This document shows positions 46,001 through 55,273 of a stretch of 64,000 nucleotides of DNA, piece after piece; the first letter of the stretch is position 1; each line of letters starts with the position of its first letter. The position numbers were made by a program, and so were the translations under genes. The stretch is taken from positions 62,001 to 126,000 of the forward strand of contig JAZARR010000175.1 of the NCBI GenBank assembly GCA_037389465.1, given 5' to 3'. The notes under the pieces were generated by a model. That model searched no databases, was not told the origin of the DNA, and saw only the letters and a program-made list of their open reading frames with translations. The stretch comes from Baylisascaris procyonis. Taxonomy: Eukaryota > Nematoda > Chromadorea > Rhabditida > Ascarididae.

Positions 46001-49000
46001 CGAATAACGGATCCATCCGCACTTTCAGCTTGATGAAAGAAAATACTTGAAGGAATTGTGGTCCGACTTGTTAGTCCAAAAACCTCAAAGGCGGTGGTCC
46101 GACATCATAAACTGCTTTTAATCAATGACAACAGGAAGTGAAGATCGTCATATGAATAGGATTCTACAGTAGTGATGTCTTGTTTCGGGCTTCTTTTGAG
46201 GCCTTCTCAGACAGACGTGTACGGCAGGTGTGTCACCTGCGTCTACGGATCGTTGTCGGATGCCAGCTTTTTTTTATGTGGATATCCTGAACGTATTGCA
46301 TATAAAGCATTTCTACATTATGCTTACTTTACTGAGTCCTAAACAGGGTCGTTTAGCCAGTATCACTATATTTAAGTATTCATGATCCTTCATATGCAAA
46401 TATTGAGGGCATCACCCCAAAACTTATGCTCATGAGGAGTATTGATTGATTAGACATTGATTTATCATTTTCAGGTATTTCAACTCGCGTCTTGACGTGC
46501 TATTCACGTTCATTCCTCAGATGCTATTCCTTGGCTGCATATTCATATATCTTTGCCTCGAAATCATTTTCAAGTGGTTGCTCTTTTCGGCTGAGGTTTC
46601 ATTTCCTTCTTTCATCTTTTTTTTTTTGTAAATCTTAAGTCGCCTTTTCAAAAAGTAGTGATTGCAGCGTTTGTTAGGTGAATTTGATTATTTCTTCACA
46701 GAAAAGATCAACGGACGAGAAGGGGTACATGCGTATTCTTTGAGTGAGTGTTTAGAACTTTGTGTGTTATTTCCAGAGCGGCACCGTTCTTGGCTATAAG
46801 TACCCATCGTCGAATTGTGCGCCATCACTGTTAATCGGTCTCATAAATATGTTTATGATGAAGGATCGCCCATCGGGTTTTGTCAACGAAACCACTGGGA
46901 CTGTTTATACGCAGTGCTATCTCAACCTGTGGTACCCTGGACAAGTGAGTTTCATATTTGTAATGAAATATCTCATAAATCTTGCTTCTCACATTGATAT
47001 GAATTATATGCGAGGAGTTTCCCAAAACAATTTCGAAAAACAAATAATTCCATGAGGTAAGCGCTGTTGGAAATTGAAAGATTGTTAAGTAGGGAGCGAA
47101 GGATAAGCAAGAGGGGAGTTGAATAAGCGATGGTGTTCGGAGAGTTTGTTCTTTAAAAAAAGAGGTGTTCATCAAACAGATGTCTACTCTGATGCAGGTA
47201 TTGATATTGTAGTTGACTTTGTGGATCCATCTATTTTTGTGTCCATTGGTTGTTCTTTTATTTATTCTTTCACCATTGAGCCGATGGATTCACTCATTTT
47301 AATACCCTCTTCCCTCTGCGTTCCACTGATCACATTTCCTGATTGCCTTTGATATATGTGTCCAGCCGGTGAACTTGGATTCCTTAGTGGTTTAATTGGG
47401 GTTAACCTTGTCGTTAGCTTATTTAATTGACAGTCTATCTGGTGGATATTCTAATTTTTTATTCAACGTTCACCTTGAGCCTTTTCTAATAGCCATCATG
47501 TCGGATGAATTCCTAATTAATGTGCACTGCAATGTTTTTTATTATATGCCTCTCATAAAGTTATATCAAGGAGATATCCTAGAAGATATCGACTAGATAT
47601 TATAGGAGATGCGAAAGAAAAGGAGATGAGGGGAGGGTGAGTAATTGACTGTCTGGAATATACTTTAGCGCTGGGAATCTTAACTTCTACTTATGGTTAT
47701 TGTCACGTAAAAGAATCTAGTATTTGCAGCAAGCACTGAATTGAGTGTTCAATGTATAATGTAGTCACCTATCACTTTACCTGTAAGGCTGTGGTTTTAG
47801 TCGTTCTTCGAGACTCTTTTTGTGTTGGTTGCGGCCGCGTGCATTCCGGTGATGTTGTTCGCAAAGCCGTATATGTTATGGAAGGAGCATAAGCAGACCG
47901 TTGCGGCTGGCATTGTCAACTTGGTGGGTTCCAAGGACACATAAATATATGATCACCGTCTTTGCAACCAAATCCTTGAATGAATTATTGCCTTTAATAA
48001 AATTTCGGTGAAGTGCACTGAATTAATGCACTAAGAATATTGGAATGCGAATATTTTCTAATAAAGTTTTGAAAGGTCATTCAAGAATTTGGTTAGAAGT
48101 GGCTATATATTTGTGTTGTCTGCATGCCATATAAAGGATCTGCCCGTTGTGTTTAGTGAATTGAACGGCTTTAACCCCACCTTTGCTATTCGAAAGCGTA
48201 ACGCGCCTACTGCTGAAATACCTTTTTCTGAGTTATTTTTGTATAGGAGCAAAGGCTTCTTCAGTATGCGTCGTGGTAATGAATTGGGACAAAAGGTGCG
48301 GAAGGCGCATTACGATCAAGGAGTAGTTAATTGTTGCGTGGTGTCGGGCAGTGTTGTGTCGTGTTGTTTCTGTTCCAGGGTTTCGTCGAGAACATTCTTT
48401 TGGTGGTCGCTGTGATACAAGTACCCATCATGCTTTTCGCCAAACCGACAGCTCTCTACTTGGGGCAGAGAAGATCTATTTCCGGCCATCGCATACTGCG
48501 ATCACGGGTATACGTGATCGTCATTTTTGGTGAAATGAGATGAACTATTGGATTTAGAGTCAAAGATCAAGGCGCTTATTTAGAAAGAAACTTTTCTGAT
48601 TTATTTTGCAGTACATAGATGACGAAGCAGCTGAGAATAGTCACTGGATATGCTGCGAGGTTCATGTTCCAGTCAGGGTCTCCGGCAGAAAGCAATTCCC
48701 TAATTTTTCATCGCCGACCCTTTCATTGTTACCTCTTACCGTCAGATCGGTCGAAGGGTCTCTCAACCTTTTCTTCCCATCTTGCTGTCTGTCCTCCCTC
48801 TGATACTACGCGTTTCCATCGTCGAGTTCTCGGCCAAATCATTTACCGCTTACGAAATTGCCCTGGCAGGAACTGCTTCTCTTTCCAAGAATGCGTGTTT
48901 TTATGCGGCATGAGGTCTTCATTCGGCCGAATTACCTTTCTACTGATTCTCATCTTGGCAAACCTCACACTTTCCCGTCGGGGCCATCCTCTCCCCATCA

Positions 49001-52000
49001 CTTGCGGCGTATTAGTCATAGCGGTGCAGTAGGCAAGATACGGGAGATATGTGCATGCATCATCTCACTTTTTTCAAGAAATCTTTGCCTTTAGTGGTGT
49101 TAGTTGGCCGAGAGCTGTGGTCTCATTTGAGAAGCCAGCATGGTTTATGCAACTTTGTGCATCATCCATGCTTGGGTGATATATAGGTGGGAAATCTCCC
49201 AGCCCTCTTTCCACTTTCCTTGCTTTCACATGTGCTCATAGATGCCTAATTCATTTCATTTTCTTCCTGCATCAATTTTCATCTGAGCTGATGTTTGATG
49301 GACATAGATGAATATATTCAACTGCTAAGGTTTCTGTGCTCCCCTGCCTCCTCTTTGCCCCTTCCCTGACGGACATTTTTTCCGGCGATCATGAAATCCT
49401 GCAGCGGCACTATGCCTTTTGCTTGAACCCCCCGTTTAAACGTTATGCAGTGGCCTTGTTTCCATTCATAGTGCTGAAAAATTAGAACATTATGTCTAGT
49501 AGGTCCATGCGTACAAAGGTGGTATGCTCTCTTTGTGACAGCTGAAAACATATTGCATCTTCTCTTTTTTGTAAGGAAATCCAGGGCCTTTTTTGCTCTC
49601 CTCTGCTTACTGTTCTCTCCTCTCCCTTCCTGATGATTAATTTTTAACAAATTATTCTTCGCCCGGAAAATCGAATTGCGCTTTACACGCCGCTCCTCGA
49701 TTTTGAAGTTGTTTTGAACTCATATAAGCCTAATACCTATGAAATCTCTCTCTAGCTATCATTTTGAAGTGCTATCGCTTCTTTCCTCTTCTCTCTTCTC
49801 TAATTGCTCTGAACGGATGTGAGCGATCCTTTGGTTGGATTGAACCTCGAAATGATTCCAGTTAGGGGCTTTTACGTTCTTTTCATTTTATCTGAATGAT
49901 TTTTTTTTATAATTACTGAATAAAAATCTTCTAATGCCGAATGACCCCACCTCCTGATACTCCGGTTTGAAAATATTTCATGATGTTTTTGAACTTTGCG
50001 GTTCTATCTAATCTTGTACGGTGGTGCTATTTTTATTTTGCATGCAATTTTTTGGTTGTTGTGTCGTTGCATATGAACATCATCGTGCTGCCGATATCGC
50101 ACAATGCAGCTAACAATGGGTAATTAGTCGGGTTTTGCTGTTGCAATTTCATAGCACTTAAATGTCATGAAAGTGTGCTCACGTCTCTTGTTTTTAACAA
50201 CTATTAATTTTTCAAATTTAATAATGTTTTATTCATCAGTAATGTTTTTCACAAATTTCCTCAATAAAAGGAGCACTTTCCTTTTGATAGTTACTGCTAC
50301 AGGACTGTAAATCTAATTCCCTTATTTCTTCCTGAAGTTTTAACTTCGTATTAGATGCCTCAGATTTGAAGCATTTTCATCGGATTGACATCGTTGACTT
50401 TTAAATGTTAGCCGAGTAGTAAATACAATCCTGTGTTTCACCATTTTCATAAAAAGTCTGGATGTTTGAAAAATATTTCTATTTGAAAATATATTTTGGA
50501 TTCAATAATCTTTTCCCACTCTCACCATCCATCTGCCTAGTAAAGCTATCGAATGGAGCTTTATGATCGCTATATAAAGCTTTTGTTTGTGGTATGCAAT
50601 AGATGAGTTGATTTGTAGAGTGTACGTGCTGATGTGAATGGTGATGATAGTGATGCACATGTTATACAGACAGATGCAGCACGAGCTGCAAAGGCATCTG
50701 GAGCGACGCATGGAGATGGCCCTGTACGTTTGTTTTTATTATTTATTTCATTCGATCATCTTACTTTTGTTGAGTATTATAAGAAGCATTGGTTGTTCCT
50801 TGCTTTACTGATGACGCTTTTATCTTGCTCTTTGTAATGTTATATGAAGGTATTTTAGTGGTATTTGTCTTGCAACATTACTGCAATAGAAGAGGGAACC
50901 TATTAAAGTGTTACTGTAGTTGTTGATTCTGTGGAAGTGAATCAAGTATTAGCGTTACGAGGGGATTTTTTAAGCAAACCTGAGAAGTAGTGCGGCAAAA
51001 GATTAGAAAAGGAAGGAGGAAGTTGCTGAGTTTCGAAAAAATCAGAAAAAGTTGTTTGAATGCCTCATAGAATTTTAAGAAATTCTCTTAAATGTAATAG
51101 AATTCTTCCTTAAAAAAATATGACAAGTAGGACTCAGAGGAGGGCAGCCGATAAGAGGGAGTAGGGTAAAGGATGGATGGGGAGGGAGTAATGTTGCCTC
51201 CCACCCTCAAAAGAAGTCAGGATATACCAGCTGGCGGTAGATGCATAATTCTTTCAGCGCATTAATGCGATCTGTTTAACACATTCTCATTGGATAAATG
51301 CAGTTAATGCATTATGCAAACGTTTCAGTTTGATCTGGCAGACATAATGGTCTATCAAGCAATCCATACGATTGAGTTCGCATTGGGATGCATATCCCAT
51401 ACGGCCTCATATTTGCGTCTCTGGGCTCTATCACTTGCTCATGCACGTATGTTCCCTTGTTTCTCTTTTGCTGAGAGTGGCTTCTTACTTTAATCTGTGT
51501 GTGGCATTTGTCTTGTACGATTGTAGATTCCAAAAAACACAACAGTAGGTGTTGTCTAGAAACTGGTTCGATATTTATAATGTCCAGATGCATATTAAGC
51601 AGGATGTGGGATGGAGTAGGGGTTGGGAAGGGGGAGGGGGGCAAGGAGAGGTTCTGCGGTTCATATAAACTGTAATTGAACCTGCATTCATAGACGTGGT
51701 CGGTCTCGCAGGGAAATTCGCGAGTTTGATAAGAGAATGACGTATACAGTTAATATCTCAGCGACATCTTATCGTCAATTCTTCTGTCGAAGAAAATACT
51801 CGAATAGTAGTTCTTTTTTCGCTGCGAGGTCTTAACAGCGATTGTGATGACTTGATGTCCTCCACTGTCGGCCATCATTATTGATCACATTCTTCATTAG
51901 GAGGTGCTGATGGAGAGCTAACCCAAAAAAAGATAAGGTTTTTAAATACTTTAAGAATACGAATAAATGTAATATTTGATTGATGGATGGACATCAGCCA

Positions 52001-53097
52001 ACTATTGCTGAGTAATTTAGTGCTTTCTCAAGGAACTTTGTGATAATCTAGGACGGAATGGAATCTGAATTATATAGTTCCTAGGATTTTGGTCCACCGG
52101 GGGGTAATAGTTATGCTCCGATGAGAGGTTAATTTGTGGGATTTTTGCGTTACGAAGTTTTAAGTTCCGAGTTTTTAAATTGTAAGGTAATTTTAAATTT
52201 TGAGGTTTTTAATCTGCCTCGTATAACTGTTTTCGTCATCCTTCATCATCGTATCTCTTGAAACTGAGGCCGGACATGAAAATCTGCGCGTGATATCATC
52301 TGCATTCTCACTGAATCACATTAAGTGAAGGGATCAGCTGGTTAGAACTAATTTTATAAGGTTCTGTTTTATGTGATGTGCAAATTGTAGAGCTATCAGA
52401 TGTTCTTTGGTCGATGGTGTTTCGTCAGGCATTTGCACTTAACGGGTACCTGGGAGTGATCGCCACCTATATTATTTTCTTCATTTTCGCATTTCTTTCA
52501 CTCTCGATCCTAGTGCTTATGGAGGGACTCTCGGCATTTCTTCATGCCCTTCGACTCCATTGGTGTGTTTCTATAATCTTTTTTGTGTTGAATTTTTTGG
52601 TTTGTTATTAATTCGGGATCTATGAATCGTTTCTCATCGATTGTATCAATGGCCAGTTTCACGCTTATCTCGTTTCGCAGGTGGCTGCTATGATTAATCT
52701 AGGATTAGTTTTTTTGCATCGAAACATTGAATCCTCAACAATATTCTTGGAGTCTGAAGTCTTTAAAATGAACTAATAACAGCGTTTTTTTGACTCTTAT
52801 TCCTTTTTCTTTACTCATCGTTTATCTAAAAGTTATTTATGCAAGGTGCGATTGTCAGTCTCCGTATTTTCACTGTTTATAGAGCTCTCCTCGTCAAGTT
52901 TAGATGGAGAGCAGATTGACCGATAACTAAATTTATTGCATCGATGTGCCAATATAACGGGTTTTATTTGCTAAATAGCTCACTTTTTCAGGGTTGAATT
53001 CCAGAGCAAATTTTATAAAGGACTTGGTTATGCGTTCGTGCCGTTCTCGTTCGAGAAGATTCTCGAAGAGGCGCGTGCGGCTGAAGAGAATCTTTGA
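25321..53097 (+). CDS. unc-32: V-type H+-ATPase V0 subunit a, with two sets of mutually exclusive exons
   Basis: Subunit a holds the V0 proton half-channels and acidifies organelles, including synaptic vesicles. Constant exons: 25321-25437, 26864-26942, 27915-28012, 28614-28742, [4a/4b/4c], 40671-40797, 41749-41831, 42249-42381, 42928-43101, 43656-43809, 44009-44148, 44836-45045, 45501-45655, 46475-46595, 46777-46944, [7a/7b], 50619-50723, 51329-51446, 52391-52562 and 52992-53097. With 4a and 7a this gives 2640 nt, 879 aa, the family's usual length. Visible signatures are LFRSEEM-like [20 protein letters not shown] at the start; [80 protein letters not shown]; and [14 protein letters not shown] with Arg778, equivalent to the essential yeast Vph1 Arg735. 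[14 protein letters not shown] follows, with Arg842 (yeast Arg799). The N-terminal half is cytosolic; the C-terminal half has about eight membrane segments. The symbol rests on the alternative-exon layout; vha-5, -6 and -7 are paralogues. Confidence 0.95.
26401..26461 (+). repeat. Pyrimidine-rich CCCTCC tract
   Basis: Some 60 nt of almost pure C/T in the first intron of the V-ATPase gene. Similar C/T or G/A patches recur in this window (about 8168-8203, 28149-28340, 49770-49800). No function can be assigned. Confidence 0.7.
31390..31418 (+). promoter_or_regulatory. UUGUUGUG repeats just before exon 4a
   Basis: Two exact TTGTTGTG octamers (31391-31398 and 31409-31416) sit in a U/G-only stretch 23-50 nt before exon 4a. 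The octamer is the core of the C. elegans UNC-75 site. In the worm, exon 4 choice is also under UNC-75. Binding here is an inference. Confidence 0.5.
31441..31568 (+). other. unc-32: Alternative exon 4a of the V-ATPase a gene
   Basis: 128 nt, phase 0 in and phase 2 out, with acceptor TCTCTAG and donor GTAAGT. It follows the constant exon ending RKTQQFFEE and precedes the constant exon beginning FVAGVI. It encodes 42 residues plus a split Gly: Arg-rich at first, then [18 protein letters not shown]. The stretch lies in the cytosolic domain, where human isoforms have a similar variable linker ending in a Leu-Gly before FVAGVI. It is interchangeable in frame with 34687-34832 and 37491-37630. It cannot be spliced to either: joining phase 2 to phase 0 would shift the frame, so the three are mutually exclusive by design. 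Confidence 0.88.
34687..34832 (+). other. unc-32: Alternative exon 4b of the V-ATPase a gene
   Basis: 146 nt, phase 0 in and phase 2 out, donor GTAGGT. The acceptor (TTATGGTAG) is weak, which fits regulated use. It encodes 48 residues plus a split Gly: Pro/Gly/Glu-rich with [20 protein letters not shown], ending TASMFANFG, then FVAGVI of the constant exon. A stronger acceptor lies 17 nt upstream (CATACAG), but using it would break the phase. The exon is GC-rich compared with the surrounding intron, and other frames are open across it by chance. Position and phase make it an alternative to exons 4a and 4c. Confidence 0.82.
34915..34941 (+). repeat. Inverted repeat: 9-bp stem, 9-nt loop, just after exon 4b
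   Basis: AGATCATTG (34915-34923) pairs perfectly with CAATGATCT (34933-34941) around TGCAATGTG. It begins 82 nt after the end of exon 4b, near enough to influence its donor. Confidence 0.7.
35011..35105 (+). repeat. Diverged two-copy tandem repeat, about 52-bp unit
   Basis: The segments starting at 35011 and 35063 share AAGATATT and GAAGCTCGAAC at matching offsets, with substitutions between. It lies in the intron after exon 4b and looks like an old local duplication. Confidence 0.5.
36429..36520 (+). repeat. Short imperfect tandem repeat with palindromic cores, intron between 4b and 4c
   Basis: Three related units of about 30-35 bp follow one another. The first and third share TTTTTAT(T/A)AGTGTTATAACAC and then AAATT. 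The core GTGTTATAACAC is a perfect 12-bp palindrome at 36440-36451 and 36503-36514; the middle unit has a decayed form (GGTTTTATAACAG). Confidence 0.6.
36706..36748 (+). repeat. Inverted repeat: 12-bp stem, 19-nt loop, intron between 4b and 4c
   Basis: GCATACGGAATG at 36706-36717 is exactly complementary to CATTCCGTATGC at 36737-36748. It would form a stable intronic RNA hairpin in the alternative-exon cluster. No open frame or element explains it. Confidence 0.75.
36978..37035. repeat. (TA)n microsatellite
   Basis: About 58 bp of alternating AT in the intron between alternative exons 4b and 4c, about 455 nt before 4c. Confidence 0.97.
37491..37630 (+). other. unc-32: Alternative exon 4c of the V-ATPase a gene
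   Basis: 140 nt, phase 0 in and phase 2 out, acceptor GTGTGTAG, donor GTAGAT. It encodes 46 residues plus a split Lys, beginning [20 protein letters not shown] and ending [10 protein letters not shown] before FVAGVI. This isoform is acidic and probably helical, unlike the Pro/Gly-rich 4b. A UGCAUG lies at 37461-37466, about 24 nt before the exon. Confidence 0.85.
40198..40281 (-). other. tRNA-like relic or tRNA-derived SINE head
   Basis: On the minus strand TGGCTCAGTCGG (40263-40274) matches the tRNA A-box consensus fully, and GCTC..GAGC would form the D stem. No proper anticodon stem follows. The B-box position holds only a weak AGTTCAGTTTT, and the acceptor arms do not pair. A CTCACAT/ATGTGAG inverted repeat lies between. 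A functional tRNA is unlikely; it is probably a pseudogene or SINE fragment in the intron after exon 4c. Confidence 0.35.
47801..47923 (+). other. unc-32: Alternative exon 7a of the V-ATPase a gene (membrane segment)
   Basis: 123 nt, 41 codons, phase 0 to 0, acceptor GGTTTTAG and donor GTGGGT. It encodes [20 protein letters not shown] followed by a Lys-Pro and a charged loop. This corresponds to the human segment with CVPWMLLFKP, so it forms one transmembrane helix and the start of a cytosolic loop. It shares the MLFAKP motif with 48379-48507 and occupies the same place in the protein. Both exons have lengths divisible by three, so inclusion of both would not shift the frame; exclusivity must come from splicing control. 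Confidence 0.9.
48121..48126 (+). promoter_or_regulatory. UGCAUG (RBFOX-type) motif in the intron between 7a and 7b
   Basis: TGCATG directly follows TTGTGTTGTC, so a CELF-like and an RBFOX-like word are adjacent. Further TGCATG motifs lie after exon 7b at 49052-49057 and 50039-50044. In C. elegans the functional UGCAUG is in intron 7b. Confidence 0.45.
48331..48370 (+). promoter_or_regulatory. U/G-rich tract before exon 7b, resembling a CELF (UNC-75) site
   Basis: The last part of the intron between 7a and 7b reads as two U/G blocks, TTGTTGCGTGGTGT from 48331 and GTGTTGTGTCGTGTTGTTTC at 48351-48370, ending 8 nt before exon 7b. In C. elegans the UUGUUGUGUUGU element in intron 7a binds UNC-75 and is needed for neuronal choice of exon 7a. 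Position and composition match; binding is inferred. Confidence 0.55.
48379..48507 (+). other. unc-32: Alternative exon 7b of the V-ATPase a gene (membrane segment)
   Basis: 129 nt, 43 codons, phase 0 to 0, acceptor CTGTTCCAG and donor GTATAC. It encodes [20 protein letters not shown], then AKP and a basic loop ([16 protein letters not shown]). It is a diverged duplicate of exon 7a: same length class, same hydrophobic pattern and the MLFAKP core. The two versions differ most in the loop after the helix, which carries opposite chemistry: Lys/His/Glu in 7a, Arg/Ser-rich in 7b. Confidence 0.9.
48612..48659 (+). other. Candidate 48-nt cassette exon after exon 7b
   Basis: A strong acceptor (TTTATTTTGCAG) is followed by 16 open codons, beginning [12 protein letters not shown], and a GTTCAT donor. 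Phase is 0 to 0, so inclusion would add 16 acidic residues in the cytosolic loop before [10 protein letters not shown] without disturbing the frame. The family is variable here. Support is only the splice sites and frame; it may be chance. Confidence 0.3.
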
Positions 53098-54172
53098 TCG
53101 AAACTAACCCACCTTGCAGTTTCTCTGGTCATTTTTCTTCTCAATTTCTCTCTCCCTCTCTGTCTTCATCCCCCCCCCCTCTTTCAATGTTTTCGATTCC
53201 ATTAACAGGTCCATCGTTCTGTTAGTAATTATTGAGCGATCTTTTGCGTTGTACTTACATCACTTCTCTCTTTTATGTGGGCAGTGTCGTGCAAATCTAT
53301 TAAAAGTTATCTTATAAAAACTTACTCCAGTTTTTGACTACGCTGTTACCAATTTTTGGACAACATTTTAATCTTATAGTTGTAAATTTTGAAAATTTTA
53401 CTCTAAATATATTTGGCTCGATCTTTTCGAAACGTTTTCGTTCTATGAAATCAATTATTTGAGTGAATCATCTCAGATTGCTTTCATTTTGCTTGAGCGA
53501 TAGATTCTAGAATAAGGCAATACTAAGCCTCAACTAGGAAGCGTTCATGATTTGTTAAAATTGCTTTACTATACGCATAAATGGATAATTCTAGCAATAA
53601 TAGTTATTTTGAATTTTATCGTCGAACCTAAAGAATTTCATCGGACAACAAACGGTTGTGTTATATAATGAAATCATGAAAGCGGTGAAACATCGGACAA
53701 CAAAAAAGTTGCGATTTTTTTAAAAAGATATTGGCTTATTTGTAGAGCTACGAATTCGTTATAATGAATGACAACATAATCACTTGAATGCATTTATGAT
53801 GGCGATCAATGATAGGATGAGGTAGAATCATTGATTTGGTGGCGATCACATTTCAATTCAAATCGTTAAAGTATCACCCTCTTGCTTCAAGTTGCGCTTT
53901 ATTCATTATCGCTTATTTCTGCATATGTTTTTACTTCGTTTCGAATTTTCGCTAGGATGCCATTTGATAATATGCTTGTGGAATGTTGTGGACATGTTCG
54001 AAATAGAATATATTTGTATGTTTTATGTGTTTTAGATCAAATTCGAAGCTGATTTCAAATGATCTGCTTTCACTTGATCATGAGATGTTAGCGCTTTTTT
54101 CTTTACATCGTTCTTTTTTGTTCGCATCGCTGAAATGCAACGTATTTGCTGTTGTAGGAGAAAATGGTTTTT

Positions 54173-54178
54173 AATAAA
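54173..54178 (+). terminator. Candidate polyadenylation signal of the V-ATPase a gene (proximal)
   Basis: AATAAA about 1.1 kb after the stop codon at 53095-53097. It is followed by a T/G-rich stretch (TTTTGGTTGTAGGG). Confidence 0.35.
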
Positions 54179-55267
54179 ATATTTTGGTTGTAGGGCAGGG
54201 AAAAATGTTTATTCCAATTGTGAGTGTAGTAGTGATTGCACTCTATGCACTAATTAGTGCAAACGTATTCGAAAGGAAAATTTAGTATATATATTTGCAA
54301 TCGTCATGAGATGTTTTATTATTTAAAAGGAAAGAATTGAACCATTCTTCCCTCTTCGTTTATGCTGCGTCAATGATGAGAATAGTGGTTTCTTTGATAT
54401 TTAATTTGTAGATTTGTTAAATTAGATAAATTTGTTGAATTAGTTGAAGACTTTATTTTTATAATATATAATCGATGGTATTAGTGAATAGCTGAGATCG
54501 ATGAAATTGGCATAAAATAAGCGTCGAAATAATTCGGCAAATGGAAAAAAAAAATTTGTGGCGTTGACAATAATATTGTGGAAAATATTAAAATATTAAG
54601 TAAGGTACATGCGTTGAAACTAAAAACTTCTCTCATTACTTTCATCTTCTTTCCTTCAAAAAAAAAAAAAAAAAAATAGTTTCGCTTCCCGCCATCTTTA
54701 TTCAAATTTAAAATGTTGTTCGATTTGTTTTTTTTTCTTATTGATTTGCATTTTTATGTAATCGTAAATATTTATTTATTCTCCATGCTTGAACGGATTT
54801 TCTGTGCGTGTAATCTTGTTTGATGAAAATTTCCACAATAATTTATTCAAATTTCTTTTATATTTATTTATTCGTTTAAAAGATTTCAATGAATTATTTG
54901 TGTTTATTAAAACTGAGTTGTTTTTTTTTTAATATAAGAGAAATGCATTATAAAGAGGGTTAAGGAATGCATTTGTGAAAAGATTTATCTATCCCATATA
55001 AAAGGTATAGATTACTGGAGTTGCAAAGGTGTTAATTTTATACTCAAATGATAAGAAAGAATAGAGAGAATGGATTTATGGGAATGGTTTATCATATCTC
55101 ATCTTCTCTTTATTACTCACTTCCGAATTAAATAATTTAATTTAAATGTTGTGCTATGGTGCATCTATCATTATTTATCATCTGCCCTCTCTTCATAAAT
55201 GTACGTCGTATTTCTTCGTTGATTTTACCATCTGCTGTGTTCGTGTTTTGTGCGCTTTACTGTGGTG

Positions 55268-55273
55268 AATAAA
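55268..55273 (+). terminator. Candidate polyadenylation signal of the V-ATPase a gene (distal)
   Basis: AATAAA followed at once by TGTCTGTGTTGTG, a good GU-rich downstream element. If used, the 3' untranslated region would be 2.2 kb. It could equally be unrelated to this gene. Confidence 0.3.
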
